A stretch of DNA of 64,000 nt from Rhizobium sp. Root708 (lineage in GTDB: Bacteria > Pseudomonadota > Alphaproteobacteria > Rhizobiales > Rhizobiaceae): contig NZ_LMHV01000042.1 of assembly GCF_001429725.1 (NCBI RefSeq), positions 73-64,072 of the forward strand, read 5' to 3'. The notes below the pieces were generated by a model. It was given only the letters and a program-made list of their open reading frames with translations, was not told the origin of the DNA and ran no database searches. Positions 25,107-33,394 of the stretch are shown piece after piece. Position 1 is the first letter of the stretch; each line of letters starts with the position of its first letter. Both the position numbers and the translations under genes were made by a program.

Positions 25107-25871
25107 ATGAGACGGCTTGCGGGAAAAGTTGCCATCGTCACGGGTGCGAGCGCAGGGATTGGCCGCGCGACTGCCCTGAAGTTTGCCGCTGAGGGGGCGA
25201 TGGTCGTCGTCGGCGCCAGACGACATTCGGAGCTGCAATCGCTGGTCTCCGAGATCGAATCCCTTGGCGGTGTCGCCGCGATGGTCGCTGGCGATGTGGC
25301 GGAGGAAGACTACGCGCGAACGTTGGTAGAGACGGCCTTCGCGCGGTTCGGCGGACTGGACGTGGCGTTCAACAACGCCGGGACGATCGGCGAAGCTGGG
25401 CCTTCAGAGATCGTTTCGAAGCAAGGTTTCGAGAAAGCGCTCTCCGTCAATCTCACGGCGTCCTTTATCGCCGCAAGAACGCAGATCCCTCGCATGGCGG
25501 CGTCGGGTGGCGGCTCGGTGATCTTCACCTGTACGATCGTCGGCTCGAGTTTCGGAATTCCCGGCACCGTCGCTTACGCCGCCAGCAAGTCGGGACTCGT
25601 CGGACTGACCCAGACGCTCGCGACGGAATACGGCCCGAAGAACATCCGGGTGAACGCAATCCTTCCGGGAGCGATCGAGACGTCGATGTATCACGAGATG
25701 AACGACACGCCCGACAAGCAGAGTTTCATGGTCAACATGAGCGCGCTCAAGCGTCTCGGGCGTCCTGAGGAACTTGCGGGCGCGGCACTGTTTCTCGCTT
25801 CCGACGACTCGACCTTCGTGACGGGAAATACAATGCTCGTTGACGGTGGGGCGACGATCACCCGGACCTGA
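25107..25871 (+). CDS. short-chain dehydrogenase/reductase
   Basis: 254 residues, classical SDR. Start ATG 25107 follows GGAGGAAAG. Motifs: VAIVTGASAGIGRATAL (NAD(P) loop), NNAG in DVAFNNAGTIGEAG, the catalytic YAASKSG, and the C-terminal FVTGNTMLVDGGATI. A basic residue pair after the second beta strand (ARRHSE) suggests NADP(H) preference. Cytoplasmic; substrate unknown. Followed 58 bp later by a TetR gene on the same strand, which probably controls it. Confidence 0.9.
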   Translation: MRRLAGKVAIVTGASAGIGRATALKFAAEGAMVVVGARRHSELQSLVSEIESLGGVAAMVAGDVAEEDYARTLVETAFARFGGLDVAFNNAGTIGEAGPSEIVSKQGFEKALSVNLTASFIAARTQIPRMAASGGGSVIFTCTIVGSSFGIPGTVAYAASKSGLVGLTQTLATEYGPKNIRVNAILPGAIETSMYHEMNDTPDKQSFMVNMSALKRLGRPEELAGAALFLASDDSTFVTGNTMLVDGGATITRT

Positions 25872-25929
25872 CCGCATGACAGCGGCGTGCCCGGCATGAT
25901 AGATCGTTGTCGTATAGACGAGGTGAAGC

Positions 25930-26604
25930 ATGACGGACATCGACCGCGGCCAGACCGTGCCCAGGCTAGAGCCTCAGCAGAGGAGAAGCAGGGAGGCGCG
26001 CGCACGCATCCTGGCCGCCGCCGAGACGCTGTTGCGGGAAGATGGGATCGACGGGTTCTCGATGGCGGCCGTCGGGAAGGTGGCGGACATGCCCGTCGGC
26101 AACATCTACCGCCGCTTCGAAGGAAAAGACGACCTTCTGCAGGCGTTGAAGGACGTGGTGGCGCTTCGGATTCGGGAGGCTGTGGTCAAAGCCGTTCAAG
26201 GGGGGGATCATTGCAGCCTTGAAAGCTATGTCACTGCCTTCGCACTTGCGGTTGGCGACGTGTTCTCCAACGATGAGGCACTGCACAGGGCACTCTTCGA
26301 TCCCCGTGTCGCCAACAGGCCGATGCTGGAGACGGGGCAAGGCGTCCGGCAGACAATCTTCGGCTTCTTTCTCGGTGGTCTACGAGAGCACTTTCCAACG
26401 ATGCGAGACGAACGCCTAGCTTCTGCCGCCAAAGTCGCCTTCTCGATCATCACGAACGCGGCAATCTTCAAGGTTAGAGGAAGCGATCCGATAATGAGCG
26501 GTTTTTCGTGGGCGGCAGTGAAGAGCGAGTACGGCATGGCGGCGTTCGCCTATCTCGAAAAGGCCGTGACAGACACACCGTCATACAAAATGTCTCCCAA
26601 GTAG
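25930..26604 (+). CDS. TetR-family transcriptional regulator
   Basis: 224 residues. N-terminal HTH: RRSREARARILAAAETLLRE, then FSMAAVGKVADMPVGNIYRR followed by FEGKDDLLQAL, a standard TetR HTH. The C-terminal ligand-binding helices are variable and give no ligand clue. Start ATG 25930 is near AGGTGAAG. It lies downstream of the SDR gene on the same strand, and both probably form a small self-controlled unit using the direct repeats upstream of the SDR gene (inference). Confidence 0.88.
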   Translation: MTDIDRGQTVPRLEPQQRRSREARARILAAAETLLREDGIDGFSMAAVGKVADMPVGNIYRRFEGKDDLLQALKDVVALRIREAVVKAVQGGDHCSLESYVTAFALAVGDVFSNDEALHRALFDPRVANRPMLETGQGVRQTIFGFFLGGLREHFPTMRDERLASAAKVAFSIITNAAIFKVRGSDPIMSGFSWAAVKSEYGMAAFAYLEKAVTDTPSYKMSPK

Positions 26605-26704
26605 CGGGTCGCGTGGTTCCAGTTTCATCTGGCTGCGCTACGCCGCCGCCCCACAATTTTCGGCATGCCCATTCGCGGCGGTCATAAAAAGTGGTAAAAC
26701 GTAA

Positions 26705-26723
26705 ATGCGAACGCGATTCGCAT
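26705..26723. promoter_or_regulatory. perfect 7-5-7 palindrome ATGCGAA-N5-TTCGCAT
   Basis: Arms 26705-26711 and 26717-26723 are exact inverted complements around CGCGA. It is 30 bp before the start of the next gene (26753) and 100 bp after the TetR gene, so it looks like an operator overlapping that gene's promoter. The binding protein is unknown; the nearby TetR is the simplest candidate. Confidence 0.5.
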
Positions 26724-26752
26724 TCTGTTATGCTCTTGGGCGGGAATATCCG

Positions 26753-27226
26753 ATGACGGATACTGGGAAGACGGAAATCAACAGCGGACTCATCACATGG
26801 ATCATAGGGCAGGACATCGTGCTCGCAGACGATGTGGCGGCGCGCATGTTCGGATTGGACGAGGAGGAATGCGCGAGCGGAGTGGAGATCGGCGTCTTTC
26901 TGGCGCAGGTCGCCGAACCTGACAGGGGCAGGGTCGCGCGCCAGCTCTACGAAAGCATAGCCACTAACAGCCCATATTTCGAGGAGTTCAACCTCAACCT
27001 TGGGGGCACCGGAAACACCGTCGTCATGAAGGGGCGCTCGGTCGGTGACGTTCTTTTCACCTGCATCGTCGCCCAGGTGGATTGCGGTCTCAGGTTTGGA
27101 AAGCTGCAGGACTTATGCCTGGCTGCCTACGAGGCGGCGAGGGACGAGAACAACAATATCGCGGCAACGCAGCTCGCCCGAACGATTTCGCTGCTCGGCT
27201 CAACCGAGCCGCTACACATGCACTGA
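26753..27226 (+). CDS. PAS-like single-domain protein
   Basis: 157 residues from ATG 26753 (GGGA upstream; the frame is open to an earlier ATG at 26705 that lies in the palindrome). The sequence has PAS character: GLITWIIGQDIVLADDVAAR, then MFGLDEEECASGVEIGVFLA and VAEPDRGRVARQLYESI, matching the MFG-x-turn and DR-x6-I pattern of PAS folds in rhizobial sensory proteins. No output domain. Convergent with the AraC gene that ends 8 bp away. Probably a cytoplasmic sensory or partner protein. Confidence 0.6.
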   Translation: MTDTGKTEINSGLITWIIGQDIVLADDVAARMFGLDEEECASGVEIGVFLAQVAEPDRGRVARQLYESIATNSPYFEEFNLNLGGTGNTVVMKGRSVGDVLFTCIVAQVDCGLRFGKLQDLCLAAYEAARDENNNIAATQLARTISLLGSTEPLHMH

Positions 27227-27233
27227 ACCAGAA

Positions 27234-28145
27234 TCATTCACAACGGTTTCTGCGCCAGACACCCGGAGTTGTTCCGACATACTGCATGAAGACTCGAGTG
27301 AAGTGGCTTTGATCGGAGAAGCCGCTGAGGATGCCAACTTCGGCGAGGGATTTGCCCTTGTCAAGCAACAGTTCCTTGGCGTGGTCCAGTCGCCGTAGTT
27401 GGAACCATTCGTGTGGAGACTGGCCTGTAGTCTGTCGAAAGGCCCGGCAGAAGTGCCTCTTCGACAGTCCGCATTCCCTCGCGAGCGCCTCGAGCTCCAG
27501 AGCACCATCGAGCCGCGACTCGATCAGTTCCGTGGCCCGCTTGCGCTGCCATGGCGCGAGACCGCCTTTGGAGACCTTGCCTCCGGGCGATAGCCCTCCG
27601 TAGGTCGATGCGACGTGGGAGGCCATCGCAAGGGAGATGTGATCAACGAAGAGCTGAGGAACCTCGTCCGGGTTGGCGAAGGCGGTCGCCGCAGCCGTCA
27701 TCAGGCTCGCCATCGTCGGGTCGTCGTAGCCAAAGCCCGGCTTGTAGACCAGTTCGCTGATCTTGGGGGCGCAGGCCTCCTCGGCGACCTTGTCGAGCAC
27801 GTCCGACGGCAGGTAGAAGTGCACGGAGTGGAAGGGCTTGTCCAACAGCACAACGGGATCTCGCTGCAGATCGTACACGAGGCTCTGGCCCTGACGAAGA
27901 TCTTGCACCGGATACTGCCTGCCATCCTCCCAGTAGCGATGCGTGGGGTAGTCGCGCAATTGAAGCGCCACGAGGTAGGCCGTCTCTCGCGGAATGGACT
28001 TGCTTGGGAACGGGGACGGCGCGCTGCCCTTGATTTCGGTAAGGGCAAGATTTTCCCGCTTCAGGTTCCGGGACAGCACTGTCGGGACGTTCTGAAGTTC
28101 GAAACGCGAACCGAGGTTTTCACCATATGCACCTGCGTCAGTCAT
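27234..28145 (-). CDS. AraC-family transcriptional regulator
   Basis: 303 residues from ATG 28145, with GGGAG upstream. The N-terminal domain is the one shared in this island (TDAGAYGENLGSRFEL, PRETAYLVALQLRD, LRQGQSLVYDLQRDP, HFYLPSDVLDKVAEE, QLFVDHISLAMASHV). The double HTH is complete: LEALARECGLSKRHFCRAF and KSLAEVGILSGFSDQSHFT, then RVFMQYVGTTPGVWRR. Upstream of it (towards 28.3 kb) is a terminator-like hairpin shared with the NDH-2 gene, so it is probably transcribed on its own. Confidence 0.9.
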   Translation of the reverse strand: MTDAGAYGENLGSRFELQNVPTVLSRNLKRENLALTEIKGSAPSPFPSKSIPRETAYLVALQLRDYPTHRYWEDGRQYPVQDLRQGQSLVYDLQRDPVVLLDKPFHSVHFYLPSDVLDKVAEEACAPKISELVYKPGFGYDDPTMASLMTAAATAFANPDEVPQLFVDHISLAMASHVASTYGGLSPGGKVSKGGLAPWQRKRATELIESRLDGALELEALARECGLSKRHFCRAFRQTTGQSPHEWFQLRRLDHAKELLLDKGKSLAEVGILSGFSDQSHFTRVFMQYVGTTPGVWRRNRCE

Positions 28146-28282
28146 GGAGCGGCTCCCTAACGGATCTGATCTTACGACGCCGATCTGCGCTTGCAACTTC
28201 GTTTCGGACGAGGTCTGGATTTTGCGTCCACATCGTTCAATACCGAGCGAAATTTTTCAAGGAGGCGCTGAGAACAGAGAAA

Positions 28283-28326
28283 GACGAGCCCGTTCCTGGG
28301 GGGAGGAAGCGCGGAGCGGGCTCGTC
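28283..28326 (-). terminator. long stem-loop, probable terminator of the NDH-2 gene
   Basis: Arms 28283-28296 and 28313-28326 pair in 13 of 14 positions (GACGAGCCCG core). Read on the minus strand, the stem is followed by TTTCTCTG. It lies about 155 bp beyond the ndh stop, in the otherwise empty 335-bp gap before the AraC gene. Confidence 0.6.
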
Positions 28327-28480
28327 GTTTGGCAGTCGTTGCCGAGGGGTTAGCGGCGGCTGCCATCTCGTGCGGGAGAGGCACGGTGTCGCGACATTCA
28401 CACTATGCACGAGCAGGCATGTCCATTCTTGAATGATCGGGCACGGGTTGGAGAACCGGGCCGCATAGGGAGGAGCGTGC

Positions 28481-29692
28481 TCAAGCTACCACTATGCGTC
28501 GGGGATCGGCCGCTTCGAGAGCGGCCTTGCGGTCGGCACTCGGCGGGTAGATCCACATCGTGTTTATCTTCGTCTTCAGCTCTTTCGCTTCGGCACCCTT
28601 CAGCATGACCTGTCGATCCCAGCCCTCGGTGTAGACCGCACCCCATGGGCCAAGGTCGAGGCAGGTCACGTACTTCGGTTGGCTGTAAGGGATCGGCTCG
28701 ACACCGAGAAGGCCAGCGGCGACGTTGTTGCCCGCCGAACGTCCGAGGTTCATCGCATGCTGGCAGGACATCATTGCATAATTTCCGAGGTCGTCGGTCG
28801 CGGCATAGGCGACATCCCCGGTCGCGTAGACGTCGGCGTGGCCGACGACCTTCAAATTGCGGTCGACGTGCAGCCGTCCGACAGCGTCGCGTTCAGCTTC
28901 GATCTGTTTCGTCAGCGGGTTGGCGCGGACTCCTGCAGTCCACACGACCGTCGCCGCGTCGATACGCTCGCCGGACGATAGCGTCACGCCTCGGGCGTCG
29001 ACCGCGATGATCCCCGCACCAAGCCGCGTCTCAACGCCGAGTTCGGAAAGCGCCTGCTCGATGACCGGACGCGGGCCAGGTCCGAGGTCGGGCCCGATCG
29101 CCTCGTTGCGCTCAACGATAACTACTCTGACGGCGGCATCCTCGCCCAGCGCAGTGCGCAGCCTATGCGGCATTTCGGCCGCAGTCTCGATACCGGTGAA
29201 GCCGCCTCCCGCGACGATGACGGTATTCCTTGCGGGGCTTTCGGGAAGCTCGTGCAGTTCGGAGAGGTGTTCTTCGAGGATGGCGGCATCGGCAAGCTGA
29301 TCGACATTGAAGGCATGCTGTTCCAGACCGGGAATGTCAGGCCGGAACAGCTTACTGCCAGTCGCGAGCACGAGCTTGCTGAAGGCGATCTCCATCTCGC
29401 GGCCTTCGTCGTCGAGAAAGGTCACGCGGTTTCGGTCGGTCGATATGGAAGCAACATGGCCCTGAATGAAGCGAACACCCACGTTCTTGAATATCTCGCT
29501 CAGGGGAGCGCTCATCTTCGCCGCATGCTCTTCGTAGAGCCGCGGCCGGACATGGAGATCGGGCTGCGGGGCGATCAACGCCACCTCTACGGCACCGTCG
29601 GCCTTGCCTTGCTCGTCAAGAAGCCTGACTGCACTTAAAGCCGCCCACATTCCCGCGAAGCCAGCGCCGATGATCAGAATACGTTCGCTCAT
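28481..29692 (-). CDS. ndh: type II NADH dehydrogenase (NDH-2)
   Basis: 403 residues from ATG 29692. Two dinucleotide folds: RILIIGAGFAGMWAALSAVR for FAD and TVIVAGGGFTGIETAAEMPH for NAD. The C-terminal FAD-binding segment reads GHADVYATGDVAYAATDDLG, then MMSCQHAMNLGRSAGNN. The size fits a non-proton-pumping NADH:quinone oxidoreductase on the cytoplasmic membrane face. It stands between two AraC genes in the same orientation. With the oxidase operon it widens the branched respiratory chain of this island. Confidence 0.88.
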   Translation of the reverse strand: MSERILIIGAGFAGMWAALSAVRLLDEQGKADGAVEVALIAPQPDLHVRPRLYEEHAAKMSAPLSEIFKNVGVRFIQGHVASISTDRNRVTFLDDEGREMEIAFSKLVLATGSKLFRPDIPGLEQHAFNVDQLADAAILEEHLSELHELPESPARNTVIVAGGGFTGIETAAEMPHRLRTALGEDAAVRVVIVERNEAIGPDLGPGPRPVIEQALSELGVETRLGAGIIAVDARGVTLSSGERIDAATVVWTAGVRANPLTKQIEAERDAVGRLHVDRNLKVVGHADVYATGDVAYAATDDLGNYAMMSCQHAMNLGRSAGNNVAAGLLGVEPIPYSQPKYVTCLDLGPWGAVYTEGWDRQVMLKGAEAKELKTKINTMWIYPPSADRKAALEAADPRRIVVA

Positions 29693-29893
29693 TTTCCGTT
29701 TCCTTTGGACATGGCACCGCCCGCCGCATGACCAAGGGATGCGGTCGTCGATGGCCATACTGATGATCGCCCTGGAAGGGCGGTTTCACGACACGCTATT
29801 CGCATCGCATTGGACACGACGAAGCTTCGGCTTGATGCCGATCTTTATCGCAAGCTGGGGGCGGACTGCGAGGACTGGAGGATTTCCGGTTGC

Positions 29894-30844
29894 TCAGTCC
29901 GCCGAAAGCGGTCTGATAGACGATCGCCAGTCGCGGGGCCTGTCGCCAGTGATCCGCAGAAAGGTGCGGGCGAAGTGGGCGTGATCCGCAAACCCGCAGC
30001 GCGCCCCGATATCGGCCAGCGAGAGGGAACGGTCCCGCATGAGGTCGCATGCGTGCCTGATCCTTCGTCGCAGCAGCCACTGCTGCGGTGTCTCGCCCAT
30101 TGTGCGGCTGAACGCGCGGCCGAAATGGGATACAGAGGCGGAGCACTCCCTTGCCACTTCCAAGACTGAAACGTCGCTCTCGATGCGCGAATCCATCAGT
30201 TCCAGCGCCCGTCTCATCTGCAATGGCGCAAGGCCCCGGCTGCCAGCGATGCTTCGTTCCTCCAGCCGCCCGTACCGCACGCAGATGTGGACGGCGGCGG
30301 CGAGCGTGATCTGCTCGACGAAAAGCCGCGGGAAGCTGGCGGGTTCCTCGAAGCATGGTCGCAGTGCCGTCATGAGATTGTTAAGTGTCGCGTCATCGGC
30401 GGAAGATCCTGCTGGGTGCGCAAGCTCCGCAATGCGTGGCGCGCCCATGTCGTCGGTGATGAAGTCCAGCATCGATCGCGGAAGGTGATAGATGTAGCTG
30501 TGGGACGAGCTTCGCGGCCTGACCCGAAGCTCTCGGCGCAGATCGTATATGCTTGACGTTCCGGTCGGCAGAGGTTCCCTGCCGCACGACCTGCCATCGA
30601 CCCAGAGTTCGTGGTCTGGGCAGTCCTCGGCCTGCGTTGATACGAGCCATGCGTCTTCATAGGGAAAGACGTCGCTCATCTCCGGATTGCCCGAGCAGAT
30701 CAACTTCGTGACTGCGATCTCCGAGTTCCCGAGCAGGGAGCTCACAAGCACAGGCGCCTCTGTCACGCCGATCGGCCTTCCCAGATCCTTGCCGAAGGCC
30801 CCATTGATCGTTTTCGCGCCGCCGACTTCGCTCGCAGCGCTCAC
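29894..30844 (-). CDS. AraC-family transcriptional regulator
   Basis: 316 residues. The shared sensor domain is slightly divergent: TINGAFGKDLGRPIG, PYEDAWLVSTQAEDCPDHEL, VDGRSCGREPLPTGTSSIYD, YHLPRSMLDFITDDMGAP. Complete HTH pair: VSVLEVARECSASVSHFGRA and LSLADIGARCGFADHAHFAR, then TFLRITGDRPRDWR. It begins 24 bp downstream of the SnoaL-like gene on the same strand and probably belongs to the cupin-SnoaL unit, which it may control. Confidence 0.9.
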   Translation of the reverse strand: MSAASEVGGAKTINGAFGKDLGRPIGVTEAPVLVSSLLGNSEIAVTKLICSGNPEMSDVFPYEDAWLVSTQAEDCPDHELWVDGRSCGREPLPTGTSSIYDLRRELRVRPRSSSHSYIYHLPRSMLDFITDDMGAPRIAELAHPAGSSADDATLNNLMTALRPCFEEPASFPRLFVEQITLAAAVHICVRYGRLEERSIAGSRGLAPLQMRRALELMDSRIESDVSVLEVARECSASVSHFGRAFSRTMGETPQQWLLRRRIRHACDLMRDRSLSLADIGARCGFADHAHFARTFLRITGDRPRDWRSSIRPLSAD

Positions 30845-30868
30845 CGATGTGGCCCTCCCGCCCGAAGC

Positions 30869-31354
30869 TCAACGGACATCATAGGGTTTTCCCTCCGGAT
30901 CGGCATGGACCGTCCAGAACCCCTCCGACTTGAACGACAGCGCGGTGGCGTAGCTGTCCTCAAGATACTGGAGGAAGACGATTTTGCCAGCCGCGACTTT
31001 CGCCCACACGGAGAACGGCGAGGATGTCGACTTCGAGAGCGTGTTCGAGCACTGCTTCACCGTGCCGAACGCGGCGACGTTTCCGCCCGACCCAAAGATG
31101 GTCTCGACGACGAACTCTTCGTTCCGGATGTAGCGGAACATCCGGGAATGGGCGTCGAGGAACCCTTGCGGTCCATGATTTCTGCCGGCCCACGGCAGAA
31201 CCTTTTCCAGATCCGGGTTCTTATCGTTTATCGAAAGATGCACGGCATCGTCGGCCACCAGCTCGTGCACTGCTTCGGGATGTGCCGGATTCTCCAAAAA
31301 ACGCCGGAGGATGTCGACTGGGTCTTTTCGCGATCTCATCTGCTCGATCTCCAT
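30869..31354 (-). CDS. SnoaL/NTF2-like protein
   Basis: 161 residues from ATG 31354, which follows GAGGCCGAGAG and starts 10 bp after the cupin stop. Cone-fold features: DPVDILRRFLENPAHPEAVH, IFGSGGNVAAFGTVKQC, FSVWAKVAAGKIVFLQYLED, ending SEGFWTVHADPEG. A paralogue with the same layout is at 6533-7006. Proteins of this fold isomerise, hydrolyse or bind small organic compounds; the substrate is unknown. Operon with the cupin upstream and the AraC gene downstream. Confidence 0.75.
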   Translation of the reverse strand: MEIEQMRSRKDPVDILRRFLENPAHPEAVHELVADDAVHLSINDKNPDLEKVLPWAGRNHGPQGFLDAHSRMFRYIRNEEFVVETIFGSGGNVAAFGTVKQCSNTLSKSTSSPFSVWAKVAAGKIVFLQYLEDSYATALSFKSEGFWTVHADPEGKPYDVR

Positions 31355-31364
31355 TCTCTCGGCC

Positions 31365-31781
31365 TCATTCAGCGTCAGGCGTGGTCGGATGAGTTGCATC
31401 GCTGTCGAGAACGAAAACCGCCAGCAGTTTCGCAGGCTTCGTCTTGCTGGCATTTTCGCTCACCCGGTGGTGCGCTCCCGGAACCTCGAACCAGTTCTCG
31501 CCAACCTTGAACACATGGACGGGACCGTCGTCGACTTGGCTGCGGATCGCTCCTTCCAGGACGTACGCGAAGATAAATGCGGACTTGTCATGCGTGTGCG
31601 ACGGCGACGTGCCGCCGGGTGCGTATTCCACGACGAAGGCGCGCAGGCTCTTTCCAGGTATGTTTGGGATCTTCTCAAGAAACGCCTGGGAAACGGTCTC
31701 TCCCTTAGCGTCGTGGGCGTGAACCGGGCCTGAAAATGCCAGGGTAACGGCACATGCTATGACGGATTTATAGAAGTACAT
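31365..31781 (-). CDS. exported cupin-domain protein
   Basis: 138 residues; ATG 31781 follows a perfect AAGGAGG. Signal peptide FYKSVIACAVTLAFSGPVHA. Cupin motif 1 is PGGTSPSHTHDKSAFIFAYV (two His plus a later Glu in VLEGAI); motif 2 is GENWFEVPGAHHRVSENAS. A metal-binding beta-barrel in the periplasm, of the type that acts as a small dioxygenase or as a sensor or binding protein. First gene of a cupin-SnoaL-AraC set. Confidence 0.85.
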   Translation of the reverse strand: MYFYKSVIACAVTLAFSGPVHAHDAKGETVSQAFLEKIPNIPGKSLRAFVVEYAPGGTSPSHTHDKSAFIFAYVLEGAIRSQVDDGPVHVFKVGENWFEVPGAHHRVSENASKTKPAKLLAVFVLDSDATHPTTPDAE

Positions 31782-31896
31782 GTGATCCTCCTTCATCGGG
31801 TCCGACTGTCTTAAATTCGAATGTCTCGTACCTATTGAACCGTCTGCACAATCTTGTTGGGATCGAGCCACATTGACGTGAGTCGAGGTGACCGAT

Positions 31897-32856
31897 CTAT
31901 TCGACCGTCATGACTATCTTGCCCTTGCCTCGCGGGCGTGTCCCTTCGAGCATCTCGTGGGCTTCAGTCGCCTTCGAGAGTGGAAGAACCTTGCCTAAGC
32001 GGGTCTCAAGTTCGCCGCTGTCGATGGCGGCTGAGATGTCCACCAGCTCTCCAGTGGTGACGGCGACGAGGAAGAACGAGGCATGGATGCCCAGCTTGGC
32101 GGCCAGCTCCTCGTCGGGCTTGGAGACTGCGGAGATCAGGTAGCCGCCGTGTCGAACAACACCGAAGGAACGGAGCTGTGTCTCGCCTCCGACGAGATCG
32201 ATCACCGCATCGACACCATCAGTCGCTTCGTCGAACTTCTGTTTCTTGTAGTCGATCACAAGGTTCGCACCGAGGCCCTTCACGTAGTCCACATCCTCGG
32301 TCGCACAGGTCGCGATGATCTTAAGCTTGGCCCTGCGTGCGAGCTGGACCGCGAAGGCGCCGACGCTGCCCGCTGCTCCATGGATCAGTACGGTCTGGCT
32401 CGCCGTCAGACGAGCATGCTGAAATAGCGCCTGCTTCGCCGTGACGGCGATGACTGGCACCGATGCGGCCTCGACGTCGCCGATGGTGACGGGCTTGTGC
32501 CCGCCCATGGCGGCCTTGACGATCGCGTAGTCCGAATAGGCTCCAGTAAATCTTTCGTTGGTCACGCCGTAAACGGCATCTCCCGGTTTGAATCCTTTCA
32601 CGTCCAGCCCGAGAGCATCCACGACACCGGAATAGTCGGATCCAAGTGTAAGGGGCAGGGGTTGCGGCAGCGCGCTTTTGCCGGATCTGATCCAGCTATC
32701 CCAAGGGCCGACACCGATCGCCTTGATACGGACGCGCATTTCGCCCGCGCCGGGTTCATCGAGAGGGAGAACCTCAGCTCTGATTACATCGGGACCTCCG
32801 AACTCGTTCACGCGATACGAGGTCATGGTGGTTGTGCCTGCGCTTGCAGAACTCAT
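31897..32856 (-). CDS. zinc-independent MDR oxidoreductase (NADPH:quinone reductase-like)
   Basis: 319 residues. ATG 32856 is chosen for GGAG 7 bases upstream; ATG 32868 is possible. GroES-like N-terminal half (GEMRVRIKAIGVGPWDSWIR, LTLGSDYSGVVDALGLDVKG) without the catalytic zinc Cys of alcohol dehydrogenases. Rossmann half has QTVLIHGAAGSVGAFAVQLA, and the C-terminus TRPRGKGKIVMTVE is typical of QOR-type enzymes. Cytoplasmic NADPH-dependent reduction of quinones or enones. Stands alone upstream of the cupin group. Confidence 0.88.
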   Translation of the reverse strand: MSSASAGTTTMTSYRVNEFGGPDVIRAEVLPLDEPGAGEMRVRIKAIGVGPWDSWIRSGKSALPQPLPLTLGSDYSGVVDALGLDVKGFKPGDAVYGVTNERFTGAYSDYAIVKAAMGGHKPVTIGDVEAASVPVIAVTAKQALFQHARLTASQTVLIHGAAGSVGAFAVQLARRAKLKIIATCATEDVDYVKGLGANLVIDYKKQKFDEATDGVDAVIDLVGGETQLRSFGVVRHGGYLISAVSKPDEELAAKLGIHASFFLVAVTTGELVDISAAIDSGELETRLGKVLPLSKATEAHEMLEGTRPRGKGKIVMTVE

Positions 32857-33394
32857 TGGTTTCTCCATGTGAAATGCCGCCAGAGATCGAGCAGGCGGCC
32901 CGTTAGGCTGACCGGGCATTGATCATAGTCGGTGCAGCTCGCTTGCAGAGGCTGCGCGGTATCGAGAATACTCAAGCTCTCCGACCCGTCCTTTCGGATG
33001 GCCGGAGAGCTTATTCCGAAGACGACGCTTCGGTCTGCGTTGGTACGGCTGGACCCGCGCTGGGTCGGACGCGCTGAGGACCCATATTGCGGCAGCCGCG
33101 GAGAGCACGCAGGGAAGCGAGAGAGGATATCGTCTCCAGAAATGACGGACCATGCGACGGATTGCCTGTGATAGCTGGCATCATTCTGGGAAATGAAATC
33201 CAGATTGTATTTTGAACAAGCGACTTCCTTTGTGTGTTAGGGACACGATCCCGAACGATGCGTCTCCCGATCTCGAGGGGTTAAAGACCCGCGCAACTTG
33301 TCCGCATACTTCCAGCCGTGCCCCATTCCTTCAATAACGCGGTACTCGTTTGCGACACGCTGAAGTCGAACATGCGGGCGATGGAGCATACGCG
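32857..33394. other. intergenic stretch with a possible alpha/beta-hydrolase tail
   Basis: 538 bp with no intact gene. On the minus strand around 33255-33370 a short frame reads LQRVANEYRVIEGMGHGWKY, which resembles the catalytic-His end (EGMGHGW) of an alpha/beta hydrolase, without the rest of such a protein. A minus-strand frame at 32923-33153 has a hydrophobic start but no ribosome-binding site. The region also holds the MFS promoter. Confidence 0.3.

Noticed and set aside
32923-33153. 76-codon minus-strand frame with a hydrophobic start
   Set aside because: No ribosome-binding site; Arg-rich tail looks like random frame.
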